From Tagaea sp. CACIAM 22H2 (GTDB taxonomy: Bacteria > Pseudomonadota > Alphaproteobacteria > CACIAM-22H2), in contig PVXE01000012.1 in the NCBI GenBank assembly GCA_014444615.1, positions 1-64,000 on the forward strand: DNA of 64,000 nt, in the 5' to 3' direction. This document shows positions 1 to 9,458 of the stretch, piece by piece. The stretch's first letter is position 1, and each line of letters starts with the position of its first letter. A program made the position numbers and the translations under genes. The notes under the pieces were generated by a model that was given only the letters and a program-made list of their open reading frames with translations, had not been told where the DNA came from and did no database searches.

Positions 1-999
1 CTACGCCGCCGCGCGCGTTTTCTGCATCACGTCGGCGATGATCTCGAACGAGCGCAAGCGTTTGCCGAAATCGTACATGTCAGAGACGATCATCAATTCG
101 TCGGCTTGCGTGCGCGCGACGAACGCGTCGATCCCCTGTCGCACCGTTTCCGGCCCGCCCATGATGCTCGCGCCCAGCATCTGCATGGCGTGCGCTTTCT
201 CCTGCGGCGTCCAGTAGGTCTCGATATCGTCGATCGGCGGCTTGGTCGGCTGGCGCACGCCCCGGAACATGTCGGCGACCGACATCTGCTTCGACGTCGC
301 CAGATAGCGCGCCTCCGCGTCGCTGTCGGCGGCGAAGATATTCACGCCGACCAGCGCATAGGGCTTCGCCAACGTCGCGGACGGCTTGAAGCGCGCGCGA
401 TAGATTTCCAGCGCGCGATCCAGCATCTGGGGCGCGAAATGCGAGGCGAAGCCGAAAGGCAGCCCCAGCTCCGCCGCCAATTGCGCGCCGTAAAGGCTCG
501 ATCCCAAAATCCAAAGCGGCACGTTCGTGCCCGCCCCCGGCACCGCCTCGATCCGCTGGCCCGGCTGGACGGGGCCGAGGAAGGCCTGAAGCTCCAGCAC
601 GTCTTGCGGGAAAGTCTCGGCACTTTCGGGATCGCGCCGCAACGCGCGCAAGGTCATCTGATCGGTGCCGGGGGCGCGACCCAGGCCCAAATCGATCCGG
701 CCGGGGAACAGCGTTTCCAGCGTGCCGAATTGCTCGGCGATCACATAGGGCGCGTGGTTGGGCAGCATGATCCCGCCCGCCCCCACGCGGATCGTTTTGG
801 TCCCCGCCGCAATATGGGCGATCACCACCGACGTCGCAGCCGTACTGACCGAGGGCATGTTGTGATGCTCGGCAACCCAGATGCGCTTAAAGCCCCAATT
901 TTCGGCGTGCTGCGCCAGGGTGCGCGCTTCGTCCAACGCCGCACGCCGGTCCGACCCCTGCCGGACGCGGCCAAGTTCGAGAATGGACAATTGAACCAC
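1..999 (-). CDS. LLM-class flavin-dependent oxidoreductase (luciferase-like)
   Basis: A 332-residue protein of the bacterial luciferase-like TIM-barrel family, which uses reduced FMN/F420-type flavins to oxidise small organic substrates in the cytoplasm. Diagnostic stretches are WVAEHHNMP near residue 42, [20 protein letters not shown] near 72-91, and [14 protein letters not shown] near 100. The short MsnO8-like form fits the length. The start is a GTG, supported by AAAGGA eight bases upstream on the minus strand; the TAG stop sits at the first base of the window, so the gene is complete. The substrate cannot be told. It is transcribed away from the tRNA-Thr and acetyltransferase. Confidence 0.85.
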   Translation of the reverse strand: MVQLSILELGRVRQGSDRRAALDEARTLAQHAENWGFKRIWVAEHHNMPSVSTAATSVVIAHIAAGTKTIRVGAGGIMLPNHAPYVIAEQFGTLETLFPGRIDLGLGRAPGTDQMTLRALRRDPESAETFPQDVLELQAFLGPVQPGQRIEAVPGAGTNVPLWILGSSLYGAQLAAELGLPFGFASHFAPQMLDRALEIYRARFKPSATLAKPYALVGVNIFAADSDAEARYLATSKQMSVADMFRGVRQPTKPPIDDIETYWTPQEKAHAMQMLGASIMGGPETVRQGIDAFVARTQADELMIVSDMYDFGKRLRSFEIIADVMQKTRAAA

Positions 1000-1129
1000 G
1001 TGACTATTCCTTTCGGCCGCCGGGGGCGCCCCTATAAGTGGCGATGGGGGCGTCCAAAGACAAGCCGGCTGCTCGGGGCTTTACATGAGGCTTCCAGATA
1101 CGGCACAACGCCCCTCGTCGACGCGGGAT

Positions 1130-1204
<75 letters not shown>

Positions 1205-1230
1205 GCGCCGCCCTTGCGGGAGACGAAGCC

Positions 1231-1941
1231 ATGCCCGATTTCGGTCTCTCGGCCGCGCAAACGGCGGCGCTCGACGCGCCCATCCTGACGGCGCTGAAAA
1301 CGTCGCATGCGCCCTTGGCGCTGAACGCGCGCTTCGTTTCGCGCTACCCCGCCGAGATCGCGCCCTTCGCCGCGTTCCACGAAGAGACACCAGCAGCGCA
1401 TGACGAGCTGCGCGACTTTGTCAGGCTGGGCCCGGTCGCGCTGCTTTACCCGGATGCCGGCGCGCCCGCCCCGGTCGCGGGGCTCGACATCAAGATCGAC
1501 GCCAAGGTCGTGCAGATGATCGCGACCGGACTGGCCGCGGCACAACCGGGTTTCGTCCCCGAAACTTTGGGCGTGGCCGACGTGCCCGCGATGCTGGAAT
1601 TGACGGCGCTGACCAAGCCCGGCCCCTTCGCGTCCCGAACCCATGAGCTCGGCCGCTATATCGGCATCCGCGTCGATGGGCGGCTCGCCGCCATGGCGGG
1701 CGAACGGATGCGCCCCCAGGGCTTCACCGAAATCAGCGCCGTCTGCGTCCATCCCGATTTCCAGGGCCGCGGTTACGCCAAGGCGCTGTTGAAGTCGCTG
1801 ATGGTCAGCATCGCCGCGCGCGGCGAACGGCCGTTCCTGCACCTCTACGCCGACAATCCCGGGGCCCGCGCGCTTTATGAGCGCCTGGGCTTTGTGCCGC
1901 GCCAAACCTTCGTCTTCCGGGTGATGGCCGCCCCCGCCTAA
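1231..1941 (+). CDS. GNAT-family N-acetyltransferase (FR47-like)
   Basis: A 236-residue protein with the GNAT fold in its C-terminal half. Motif A is VCVHPDFQGRGYAKALL at about residues 171-187, with the Q/RxxGxG/A acetyl-CoA pyrophosphate loop, followed by NPGARALYERLGF, the typical motif B. The N-terminal half is not recognised. The ATG has GGGAG about eight bases upstream, just after the tRNA. The acetyl acceptor is unknown, and the gene appears to stand alone. Confidence 0.85.
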   Translation: MPDFGLSAAQTAALDAPILTALKTSHAPLALNARFVSRYPAEIAPFAAFHEETPAAHDELRDFVRLGPVALLYPDAGAPAPVAGLDIKIDAKVVQMIATGLAAAQPGFVPETLGVADVPAMLELTALTKPGPFASRTHELGRYIGIRVDGRLAAMAGERMRPQGFTEISAVCVHPDFQGRGYAKALLKSLMVSIAARGERPFLHLYADNPGARALYERLGFVPRQTFVFRVMAAPA

Positions 1942-2021
1942 ACACGCCTGTCACCCCGACGCGATATTGTGGAAACCACGCCGCGTGGTAACATAACTGC
2001 AATAATAGGGGGCTGACACGA

Positions 2022-3257
2022 ATGGACGGAACGACGCCGCAGGTGCCCACGCCTGCTGTCATGGCGGCACTGGCCGCCTATCAACCGGGGCGTTCGCTGC
2101 CCCAAGCGCTCTACACCTCGCCCGAAGCCTTCGCCGCCGATATGGCGAAGATCCACCGCAAGCATTGGCTGTTCGCGGGCTACGGGTTCGAGATTCCCAA
2201 TCCCGGCGATTGGTTCGTCTACACGGTCGCGGGTGCGGAAATCATTTTCGCGCGCGGGCGCGACATGAAAGTGCGCGGCTTCCACAATGTATGCCGCCAT
2301 CGCGGCTCGCGCATTTGCCTCGAAGGCCACGGCCATAGTTCCGTGCTCGCCTGCCCCTATCACAAATGGAGCTACGGGCTCGACGGCGCGCTGCTGCTCG
2401 ACACCGCCAAGGAATTCGGCGTGCCGAAATCCGAACTCGGCTTGAAGCAAGTCGCGGTCGCCGACGCGGGCGGCTTGCTGTTCTTCTCGATCGCCGAAAA
2501 TCCGCCGGACTTTTCCGAGGCAATCGAAACCATCGGCCGCAAGATGAAGCCGCACGCCTTACATCGCGTGAAGATCGCGCATCAGGCCGAATATCGCGTG
2601 AAGGCGAATTGGAAGGTCGTGTTCGAGAACAACCGCGAGTGCTATCACTGCCCGACCAACCACGCGGAATATAACCTCACCGCCTACGACGTCGAACGCG
2701 ACCGCGCGGTGATGGACCCGTCCTTGCTGCCGGCGATCGAAGCGATCGTCGCCAAGGCCAACGAGCGTTTCGCCAAGCTGGGCTACGACACCGGCGACGC
2801 CAGCTCCAACATGACCGGCAAGAATTGGCGCTGCCATCGCACGCCGCTGAAGGAAGGCTTCGTCACCCAATCGCTGGACGGCAAGCCCGTCTCGCGGCTG
2901 ATGGGCGACGTCAAGGAATGGGACAGCGGCACGTTGCGCTGCACGGTGTTCCCGAATTTCTGGCAGCACACCAATTGCGACTACGCCTGTGCCGCCCGCC
3001 TCACGCCGATCTCGGCGAACGAGACGCTCGTGCGCGGCTATTGGCTGGTCGACAAGGATGCGGTGGAAGGAAAAGATTACGAACTCCCGCGCCTGCTGGA
3101 GATGTGGGACGCGACGAATTCCCAAGACTGGGTGATCTGCGAAAACCAGCAGGCCGGCATTTCCTCGCCCGCTTACGAGCCCGGCCCCTATTCCACCTTG
3201 CGCGAACGGAACGTGGCGCATTTCGTCGACTGGTATCTGGGAGAAATGCGTGGCTGA
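2022..3257 (+). CDS. Rieske non-haem iron oxygenase, alpha subunit (GbcA/stachydrine-demethylase-like)
   Basis: A 411-residue aromatic-ring-hydroxylating-dioxygenase-type alpha subunit. The Rieske cluster ligands are C91-x-H93 and C111-x2-H114. The mononuclear iron site is visible in NNRECYHCPTNHAEY near residue 207 (His-x4-His). Family members with this architecture, such as glycine betaine monooxygenase GbcA, N-demethylate quaternary amines using electrons from a separate reductase. The next gene, a dimethylglycine/sarcosine-dehydrogenase-like flavoprotein, overlaps it by 8 bases, which supports amine demethylation as the pathway. No reductase (GbcB) gene is in the window. The ATG is preceded by AGGGGG. 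Substrate assignment is inference. Confidence 0.8.
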   Translation: MDGTTPQVPTPAVMAALAAYQPGRSLPQALYTSPEAFAADMAKIHRKHWLFAGYGFEIPNPGDWFVYTVAGAEIIFARGRDMKVRGFHNVCRHRGSRICLEGHGHSSVLACPYHKWSYGLDGALLLDTAKEFGVPKSELGLKQVAVADAGGLLFFSIAENPPDFSEAIETIGRKMKPHALHRVKIAHQAEYRVKANWKVVFENNRECYHCPTNHAEYNLTAYDVERDRAVMDPSLLPAIEAIVAKANERFAKLGYDTGDASSNMTGKNWRCHRTPLKEGFVTQSLDGKPVSRLMGDVKEWDSGTLRCTVFPNFWQHTNCDYACAARLTPISANETLVRGYWLVDKDAVEGKDYELPRLLEMWDATNSQDWVICENQQAGISSPAYEPGPYSTLRERNVAHFVDWYLGEMRG

Positions 3258-5673
3258 CATTCCGGCGCAGGCCCGCATCGTCGTCATCGGCGGCGGTGCG
3301 ATCGGCTGCTCGATCGCCTATCACCTCGCCAAGCTCGGCGAGCGCGATGTCGTCGTCCTCGAAAAAGCGGCGTTGACCCACGGGTCGACCTGGCACGCGG
3401 CGGGTCTCGTCGGGCAGTTGCGCTCCAAGCGCAATTTGACGCGCCTGATGCAGTACTCGGCGCGCCTCTACGCGACGCTGGAGGAAGAAACCGGTCAAGC
3501 GGTCGAGTGGAAACCGGTCGGCAGCTTGCGCCTTGCCTCGTCCGAAGAACGCTGGTCGGAATTGAAGCGCATGGCGACGACCGCGCGCAGCTTCGATTTC
3601 GAGCTGCATACGCTGTCGGTGAAGGAAGCGGTCGATAAATTCCCGCTGATCGATCCCAAGGGTGTGGTCGGCGCGGTGTGGGTGCCGAATGACGGCTCGG
3701 TCGATCCGTCGAGCCTGACGCAAGCCTATGCGCGCGGCGCCAAGAAGGGCGGCGTGAAATTCGTCGAAGGCATTCGCGTCACCGGCTTCGGCACGAAGGA
3801 CCGGCGCATCACCAGCGTGCGTACCGACAAAGGCGAGATCGCCTGCGAAATCGTGGTCAACGCCGCCGGCATTTGGGCGCGCGACGTGGCGAAATTCGCG
3901 GGCGTCTCCGTGCCCGCCGGCGCTGTCGAGCACCAATACCTGATCACCGAAAAGCGCGACGACATGCCCAAGGGCCTGCCGACGCTACGCGACCCCGACA
4001 ACATCTTCTATCTGAAGCCCGAGCCGGGGGCGCTGGCCATCGGCGGCTGGGAGCAAGGCACGCCGACCTTCGGGGCGAGCGGCATGAATTTCGATTTCGG
4101 GCGCGAATTGCTGCCGCCCAACCAGGAACGCCTGGAAGCCTTCGTGCTGCCGGCGGCCGAGCGCCTGCCGATCCTGAACGAGATCGGCATTCGCACCGTC
4201 ATCAACGGGCCGATTCCGATTTCGCCGGACGGCGAGCCGATCCTGGGCCTCGCCCCCGAGCGCGACAATTTCTATGTCGCCTGCGGCTTCACCTCGGGCA
4301 TCGCGGCCTCGGGCGGTGCGGGCAAGGCGATGGCCGAATGGATCGTCGCGGGCGAACCGTCGATGGATCTGTGGGCGTTCGACGTGCGCCGCTTCGGCAA
4401 GCATCACATGTCGGCGAAGTACCTCGCCGAGCGCAGCGTCGATGCCTATTCGCGCTATTACCAGATCCATTACCCGGTCGAGGAACTCGAATCCGCGCGC
4501 GGCGGACGGCGCAGCCCGCTTTACGACAAGCTGAAAGCGCAGGGCGCGGTGTTCGGCTCGCGCTTCGGCTGGGAACGCGCCAACTGGTTCGCGCCGCAAG
4601 GGACCGAAGCGGTCGACAAACCGTCCTTCGAATCGCGGCCGAACTGGTTCGCCGCCATCGCGGCCGAGTGCAAGGCCGCGCGCGAACGCGCGGTGATGAT
4701 CGATCAATCCTCGTTCTCGAAATTCGAGATTACGGGGCCGGGCGCCTTCGCCGCCGTACAGCGTTTGGCGGCGAACGAAATCGACAAGCCCGCCGGCAGC
4801 TTGATCTACACGCAGCTGTGCAATTCGCGCGGCGGGATCGAGGCCGACCTTACGTTCGCGCGCCTCGACGAGAACCGCTTCTACATGGTCACGGGCAGCG
4901 CCTTCGGCGTGCGCGACCGCGCTTGGATCGAAAAGAACCTGCCGCGCGACGGCTCGGTCACGCTGACCGACGTGACCTCCGCGCGCGCCGTGATCAATCT
5001 CGGCGGCCCGCGTTCGCGCGACATTCTGGCGAAGGTCGCGGACGGCAACGTGTCGAACGCGGCCTTCCCCTATATGACCGCGCAGGAAATCCGCATCGGC
5101 TTCGCGCCCGTGCTGGCGCTGCGCGTCACGTATCTGGGCGAACTTGGCTGGGAATTGCACATGCCGGTCGAGTACGCCGCCCATGTTTATGAACTCCTGC
5201 AAGCGGCCGGCGCCGAATTTGGTGTGGCGAATGCCGGCTATCGCGCGATCGAATCGCTGCGGCTGGAAAAACGCTATCTCTATTGGGGGGCGGATATCAC
5301 GCCCGACTACACGCCTTACGAAGCGGGCTTAGGCTTCTGCGTGGCGCTGGGCAAGAAATCCGACTTCATCGGCCGCGCCGCGCTGGAGAAGGCCAAGGCC
5401 GAAGGCGTGAAGCGCAAGCTGATCGTGTTGACGGTCGATTCACCGGTGCAACTTTACGGCGGCGAGACGATCCTGCGCGGCGGCAAGACGCTGGGCACGG
5501 CGTCGTCCGGCGGCTGGGGCCACACGATCGGCAAGGGCATCCTGTTCGGCTATGTGCCGGCGGACGAGGCGCAGCATCGCGATTGGGAAATCGAATCCTT
5601 CACGAAACGCCACGCGGCCGTTCGGATCGACGGCGCTGCCGTCGATCCCAAACGCGCGAAGATCTTGGCTTAG
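3250..5673 (+). CDS. FAD-dependent oxidoreductase, dimethylglycine/sarcosine dehydrogenase type
   Basis: An 807-residue two-part enzyme. The N-terminal DAO-type FAD domain starts with VVIGGGAIGCSIAYHL, and HGSTWHAAGL near residue 42 matches the region whose histidine carries covalent FAD in DMGDH. The C-terminal half, from about residue 420, is a GcvT-type aminomethyltransferase/folate domain (INLGGPRSRDIL; GELGWELHMPVEY; YRAIESLRLEKRY). Known relatives oxidatively demethylate dimethylglycine or sarcosine and pass the one-carbon unit to tetrahydrofolate. The GTG start overlaps the Rieske gene by 8 bases, indicating translational coupling; GGGAG lies just upstream. The exact substrate is unproven. 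Confidence 0.85.
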   Translation: MADIPAQARIVVIGGGAIGCSIAYHLAKLGERDVVVLEKAALTHGSTWHAAGLVGQLRSKRNLTRLMQYSARLYATLEEETGQAVEWKPVGSLRLASSEERWSELKRMATTARSFDFELHTLSVKEAVDKFPLIDPKGVVGAVWVPNDGSVDPSSLTQAYARGAKKGGVKFVEGIRVTGFGTKDRRITSVRTDKGEIACEIVVNAAGIWARDVAKFAGVSVPAGAVEHQYLITEKRDDMPKGLPTLRDPDNIFYLKPEPGALAIGGWEQGTPTFGASGMNFDFGRELLPPNQERLEAFVLPAAERLPILNEIGIRTVINGPIPISPDGEPILGLAPERDNFYVACGFTSGIAASGGAGKAMAEWIVAGEPSMDLWAFDVRRFGKHHMSAKYLAERSVDAYSRYYQIHYPVEELESARGGRRSPLYDKLKAQGAVFGSRFGWERANWFAPQGTEAVDKPSFESRPNWFAAIAAECKAARERAVMIDQSSFSKFEITGPGAFAAVQRLAANEIDKPAGSLIYTQLCNSRGGIEADLTFARLDENRFYMVTGSAFGVRDRAWIEKNLPRDGSVTLTDVTSARAVINLGGPRSRDILAKVADGNVSNAAFPYMTAQEIRIGFAPVLALRVTYLGELGWELHMPVEYAAHVYELLQAAGAEFGVANAGYRAIESLRLEKRYLYWGADITPDYTPYEAGLGFCVALGKKSDFIGRAALEKAKAEGVKRKLIVLTVDSPVQLYGGETILRGGKTLGTASSGGWGHTIGKGILFGYVPADEAQHRDWEIESFTKRHAAVRIDGAAVDPKRAKILA

Positions 5674-6452
5674 GCGGCGCGCGAAACCGAGACGCCGACC
5701 AGTTCCTGGGCGGCAGAGATCAGCGTGGCGCCATCGACGGGCTTGGGCAGAATCCGGTCGGCACCGAGACGGTCGGCGGCCTGCAGCGTCGTCGACGCTT
5801 CCATCCGGCCTTCGAGCCCGGCGGAGACGGCGAGGATCTTTGTGCCGCGCCAACCGCGCCGCACGACGCGGATCGCTTCGATTCCGCTGATACCGGGCAT
5901 GAAGATATCGAGCACGGCAAGGTCGATGGCGACCGCTTCGGGCGATTCCAGCGCGGCGTCGAACGTCTCGAACGCGAAAACCTCGAAACCCGCTTTCGCG
6001 AGCATGGTCCGGAAGATCTCGCGCACCGTGACCGTGTCGTCGACGATCATCGCGCGGCGCGTGCGATGCGCGCCGCCATAGCCCTTGCGCGCGAGCGCCG
6101 TCAGCAACGTGGCGGGATCGGAGCCCGGCATCAGAATCGAGGCGGCACCGATGGCGCGCGCGTGATCGAGGTAAAGCCGGTCGGACGAATCGGCGCCCGG
6201 CGGCAAGGCCAGCACGGCGGCCGCATGGGGGCGAATCTCCGCCAGCCCATCGAGGAATTTGACGGCGTCGGCGATCGGCACGCCGGAATCGATCAGGGCG
6301 AAGCGCGTATCGGGATCGCCCGCATTGGCCAGGGCAGCGGCGACGCTCGTCGCGCGCAAGGCGGTATGGCCGAAAATCGCCAACGCCTCGGCGGCGCCGG
6401 GGCACGGGCCGAACAGCAAAATCGGGCCTAAAGAAGCTTTCTGGGCGGGCAT
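5670..6452 (-). CDS. Two-receiver-domain response-regulator-like protein
   Basis: A 260-residue protein with no output domain. The C-terminal receiver (about residues 132-258) is intact: acidic pair D138/D139, phospho-acceptor D182 in VLDIFMPG, S210 and K237 in LPKP. Residues 1-125 look like a second, degenerate receiver without the acidic pair or conserved lysine. An upstream in-frame ATG exists at 6470, but the start at 6452 has a perfect GGAGG five bases before it and is preferred. It overlaps the dehydrogenase stop by 4 bases, convergently. No histidine kinase is adjacent, so the partner is unknown. Confidence 0.75.
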   Translation of the reverse strand: MPAQKASLGPILLFGPCPGAAEALAIFGHTALRATSVAAALANAGDPDTRFALIDSGVPIADAVKFLDGLAEIRPHAAAVLALPPGADSSDRLYLDHARAIGAASILMPGSDPATLLTALARKGYGGAHRTRRAMIVDDTVTVREIFRTMLAKAGFEVFAFETFDAALESPEAVAIDLAVLDIFMPGISGIEAIRVVRRGWRGTKILAVSAGLEGRMEASTTLQAADRLGADRILPKPVDGATLISAAQELVGVSVSRAA

Positions 6453-6584
6453 ATCAACCTCCGCTCGCATTTAGCCACGCGAAGCTGAAGCGAAGCTTTC
6501 GCCGCAGCGCAAAAATACCGTCTTTTCCCCTTTCCGGCGTAAATCTGTATGATTCGCCGCAAGAAATTCTGCCGGGAGAGCTTC

Positions 6585-8210
6585 ATGTCCGCGCTAACGC
6601 TGGCCTTCGCGCCCCGCTATATCTGCCTCACCCTCGCCAATTTGCTGTTCGCCGCCGTCGCGATCTACGTCGCGGCGAGCGGAACGCCCGGCTGGATCGA
6701 GGGTGCGGCACTGGCGCTCACCGGCGGCATCGCCTTGCTCGGCTGGCGGGATTTGACCCAGCGCCGCCATGCGATCCTGCGCAACTACCCGATCGCGGCG
6801 CATCTGCGCTTCCTGCTCGAGGAAATCCGGCCCGAGATGCGCCAGTATTTCTTCGAAGACGAAAAGACCGGCATGCCGTTCAGCCGCGACAAGCGCGCGG
6901 TCGTCTATCAGCGCGCCAAAGCGGTGCTCGACAAGCGGCCCTTCGGCACGCAATACGACGTCTATGCCGAGGGCTACGAATGGCTCCACCATTCGGTGGC
7001 ACCGCGCCCGCTGAGCGGCAGCGATTTCCGCGTGCGCGTGGGCGCACCCGGCACCGAGCACGCCTATTCGGCGTCGGTCTTCAACATCTCGGCGATGAGC
7101 TTCGGCTCGCTGTCGTCCAACGCGATCCTGGCGCTGAACAAGGGCGCCAAGATGGGCGGCTTCGCGCACGACACCGGCGAAGGCGGCTTCAGCCCCTATC
7201 ACCGCGAGAACGGCGGCGACATCATCTGGGAGCTCGGCTCGGGCTATTTCGGGGCGCGCAATGCCGACGGCACGTTCTCGCCCGAGAAATTCGCCGAAAC
7301 CGCCAAGAATCCGCAGATCAAAATGGTCGAGTTGAAAATGAGCCAGGGTGCGAAACCCGGCCATGGCGGCGTGCTGCCGGCGGCGAAAGTCAGCAAGGAA
7401 ATTTCGATCACGCGCGGCATTCCGATGGGCGTCGACTGTATTTCGCCCGCCAGCCACTCGGCCTTCGCCACGCCGATCGAGATGATGAAATTCATCGGCG
7501 AGATGCGGCGTCTGTCGGGCGGCAAGCCCGCCGGGTTCAAGCTGTGCATCGGGCATCGCTGGGAGTTCCTGGCGATCTGCAAGGCGATGCTGGAAACCGG
7601 CATCCTGCCCGATTTCATCGTCGTCGACGGCAAGGAGGGCGGCACGGGTGCGGCACCGCTCGAATTCCTCGACCATCTGGGCACGCCGTTGCGCGAAGGC
7701 CTCGACTTCGTGCACAACGCGCTGATCGGCATCGGCGTGCGCGAACATATCCGCGTGGGCGCTTCGGGCAAAATCGCCTCGGCTTTCGACGTGGCGCGCG
7801 CGATGGCGCTGGGGGCGGATTGGTGCAACGCCGCGCGCGGCTTCATGTTCGCGCTGGGCTGCATCCAATCGCAAAGCTGCCACACCGATCGCTGCCCGAC
7901 GGGTGTGGCCACGCAAGACCCGACGCGCGCGCGCGCGTTGGACGTGCCCGACAAGGCCGAGCGCGTGCGCAATTTCCACAAACAGACTTTGCATGCGCTG
8001 GCCGAGCTCGTGGCCGCCGCCGGCCTCGACCATCCCGGCCAGTTCCGCCGCGCGCATTTCTTCCGCCGTTTGGCCGACCACGAAGTCGGCAGCTTTGCCG
8101 AGCTTTATCCGGAATTGGAAAGCGGCGAATTGCTGCGCGGCACGCGCGACAAGCGTTTCGCCGATGCGTGGCGCCTGGCGCGCGCCGACAGCTTCCAGCC
8201 CGCCCCTTAA
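6585..8210 (+). CDS. FMN-binding glutamate-synthase-family protein
   Basis: A 541-residue protein with two N-terminal membrane segments (about residues 1-55) followed by a glutamate-synthase central/FMN-like barrel: ISAMSFGSLSSNAILALNKGAKMGG, PGHGGVLPAAKV, VVDGKEGGTGAAPLEFLDH, and a cysteine-rich GCIQSQSCHTDRCPTGVATQ that resembles the iron-sulphur site of GltB. It lacks the amidotransferase domain, so it is not a complete glutamate synthase. Family members of this size are widespread and mostly uncharacterised. The start at 6585 is chosen over the ATG at 6549 because GGGAG lies eight bases upstream. Confidence 0.8.
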   Translation: MSALTLAFAPRYICLTLANLLFAAVAIYVAASGTPGWIEGAALALTGGIALLGWRDLTQRRHAILRNYPIAAHLRFLLEEIRPEMRQYFFEDEKTGMPFSRDKRAVVYQRAKAVLDKRPFGTQYDVYAEGYEWLHHSVAPRPLSGSDFRVRVGAPGTEHAYSASVFNISAMSFGSLSSNAILALNKGAKMGGFAHDTGEGGFSPYHRENGGDIIWELGSGYFGARNADGTFSPEKFAETAKNPQIKMVELKMSQGAKPGHGGVLPAAKVSKEISITRGIPMGVDCISPASHSAFATPIEMMKFIGEMRRLSGGKPAGFKLCIGHRWEFLAICKAMLETGILPDFIVVDGKEGGTGAAPLEFLDHLGTPLREGLDFVHNALIGIGVREHIRVGASGKIASAFDVARAMALGADWCNAARGFMFALGCIQSQSCHTDRCPTGVATQDPTRARALDVPDKAERVRNFHKQTLHALAELVAAAGLDHPGQFRRAHFFRRLADHEVGSFAELYPELESGELLRGTRDKRFADAWRLARADSFQPAP

Positions 8211-8623
8211 CCGGGGCACCAGCCCTTGCGCGCGCCACCCGCGTAAGGCCGGGCAAGATTCTGCGACACCAGCGTATCGCCCAGATCGCGCCCGTCGATC
8301 GCCACGCGCGCCAGGGTGCGGCCATATTTGTCGCGGCCTTTTTCCGGCACGACGCGCACGGTTGCGGTTTCCATCGCGATCAACGCCGCGAGCTTGGCGC
8401 GCTCCGCCGCCTGGATTTCGGCGGGGCAAGCCCCGTGCAGTTCGGGCGCGTCGATGTTGGCGATGCGAACGCGGCGTCCGCCGCAATCGATCGTATCGCC
8501 GTCCACGGCATGGCACTCGCCCGGCGGAAATTCGCGCGGGCTCATATCCGTGCGGTCCCAGAGTGCGGTGCCGCCGGCGGCGGCGGCACCGACCGCAAGA
8601 ATTGCGATGGTTTTGCGTTTCAT
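8207..8623 (-). CDS. Secreted thermonuclease (SNase)-like protein
   Basis: About 138 residues: a short hydrophobic N-terminus (residues 1-20, signal peptide or anchor), then a staphylococcal-nuclease domain. HAVDGDTIDCGGRRVRIANI with the following DAPEL carries the calcium and catalytic residues (Asp, Arg), and DKYGRTLARV carries the second Arg. The predicted role is extracytoplasmic nucleic-acid cleavage. An in-frame ATG at 8632 is also possible; the reading frame stays open to 8689, but that would run into the opposite gene's start region. The stop overlaps the glutamate-synthase-like stop convergently by 3-4 bases. Confidence 0.75.
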   Translation of the reverse strand: MKRKTIAILAVGAAAAGGTALWDRTDMSPREFPPGECHAVDGDTIDCGGRRVRIANIDAPELHGACPAEIQAAERAKLAALIAMETATVRVVPEKGRDKYGRTLARVAIDGRDLGDTLVSQNLARPYAGGARKGWCPG

Positions 8624-8678
8624 CGGCCGCATTTTAACCAAGCATTGCGCGGATAGACGCGCTAATTTTTGCGCCGTC

Positions 8679-9458
8679 ATGTTCGCCAAAGGCCCGCTTC
8701 AGATCCGCCACGCCGTGGTCACGATGCTCGACGCGTTCGTCGCAACGGCCGACGAAGCCGCGATGCGCAACGGCGGCAACGTCACCGCCGACGATATCGC
8801 CAAGATCGCCGATGCGATGAAGCAGTCGGGCGAGATGGATAATTTCTATCGCGCGGTGTTCGGCCAGATCGTCAACACGATCGTCGAGGCGCAGAACCAG
8901 AACCGCCGCGTCAACGCCTTCGGCCGCTTGGTCGTGCATCCGCTGTCGGATTTCTTCCAGTCGCAGCAGCTCGATCGCGGCATGCTGCATAATTTCTTTT
9001 TCTTCGTCCATTCGCTGGTCGGCGAGACCGAGCAGGAATGGAACGATTCGTGCGCCGATATCGTCGAGGAGTTGCGCGCGAAGCTGGGCGAAAGCTTCAC
9101 CTGGGACGATTTCTATCGCGACCCGCGCGCCGAGACGATCTTCTGGCAGGTGCTGGTGAAGATCGCGCAGGCCTTCAAGCGCTTCGAAACGCGCCGCGAC
9201 TGGCTGTTCAAGATCATGCAGCACAAGCAGACCTCGATCAGCCTGGCGCCGAACAAGTACGTCAATCTCGGCGACGGCCACGACGTGGCGCAGTTCACCA
9301 AGGCCGATTTCCTGACCGTGTTCGACAATCTGTTCGCGCCCGTGCGCAATCTGAGCTTCGAACAGACCGTGCGCTTCGAACAGGCGACCGGGCTCGAGCC
9401 CAAAGCCGCGTTCGGGAAGTTCTTTGAAGACCTCGCCGCCTATCGCGCGGAAGGCTAG
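8679..9458 (+). CDS. Conserved-looking hypothetical protein, mostly helical
   Basis: A 259-residue soluble protein that I do not recognise. It begins MFAKGPLQIRHAVVTM, has no signal peptide or membrane segment, and is rich in Phe, Asp and Glu with amphipathic helical stretches. Codon use matches neighbouring housekeeping genes, so it is probably real. It is divergent from the nuclease (about 55 bases apart) and overlaps prmA convergently by 4 bases at 9455-9458. No function is proposed. Confidence 0.7.
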   Translation: MFAKGPLQIRHAVVTMLDAFVATADEAAMRNGGNVTADDIAKIADAMKQSGEMDNFYRAVFGQIVNTIVEAQNQNRRVNAFGRLVVHPLSDFFQSQQLDRGMLHNFFFFVHSLVGETEQEWNDSCADIVEELRAKLGESFTWDDFYRDPRAETIFWQVLVKIAQAFKRFETRRDWLFKIMQHKQTSISLAPNKYVNLGDGHDVAQFTKADFLTVFDNLFAPVRNLSFEQTVRFEQATGLEPKAAFGKFFEDLAAYRAEG

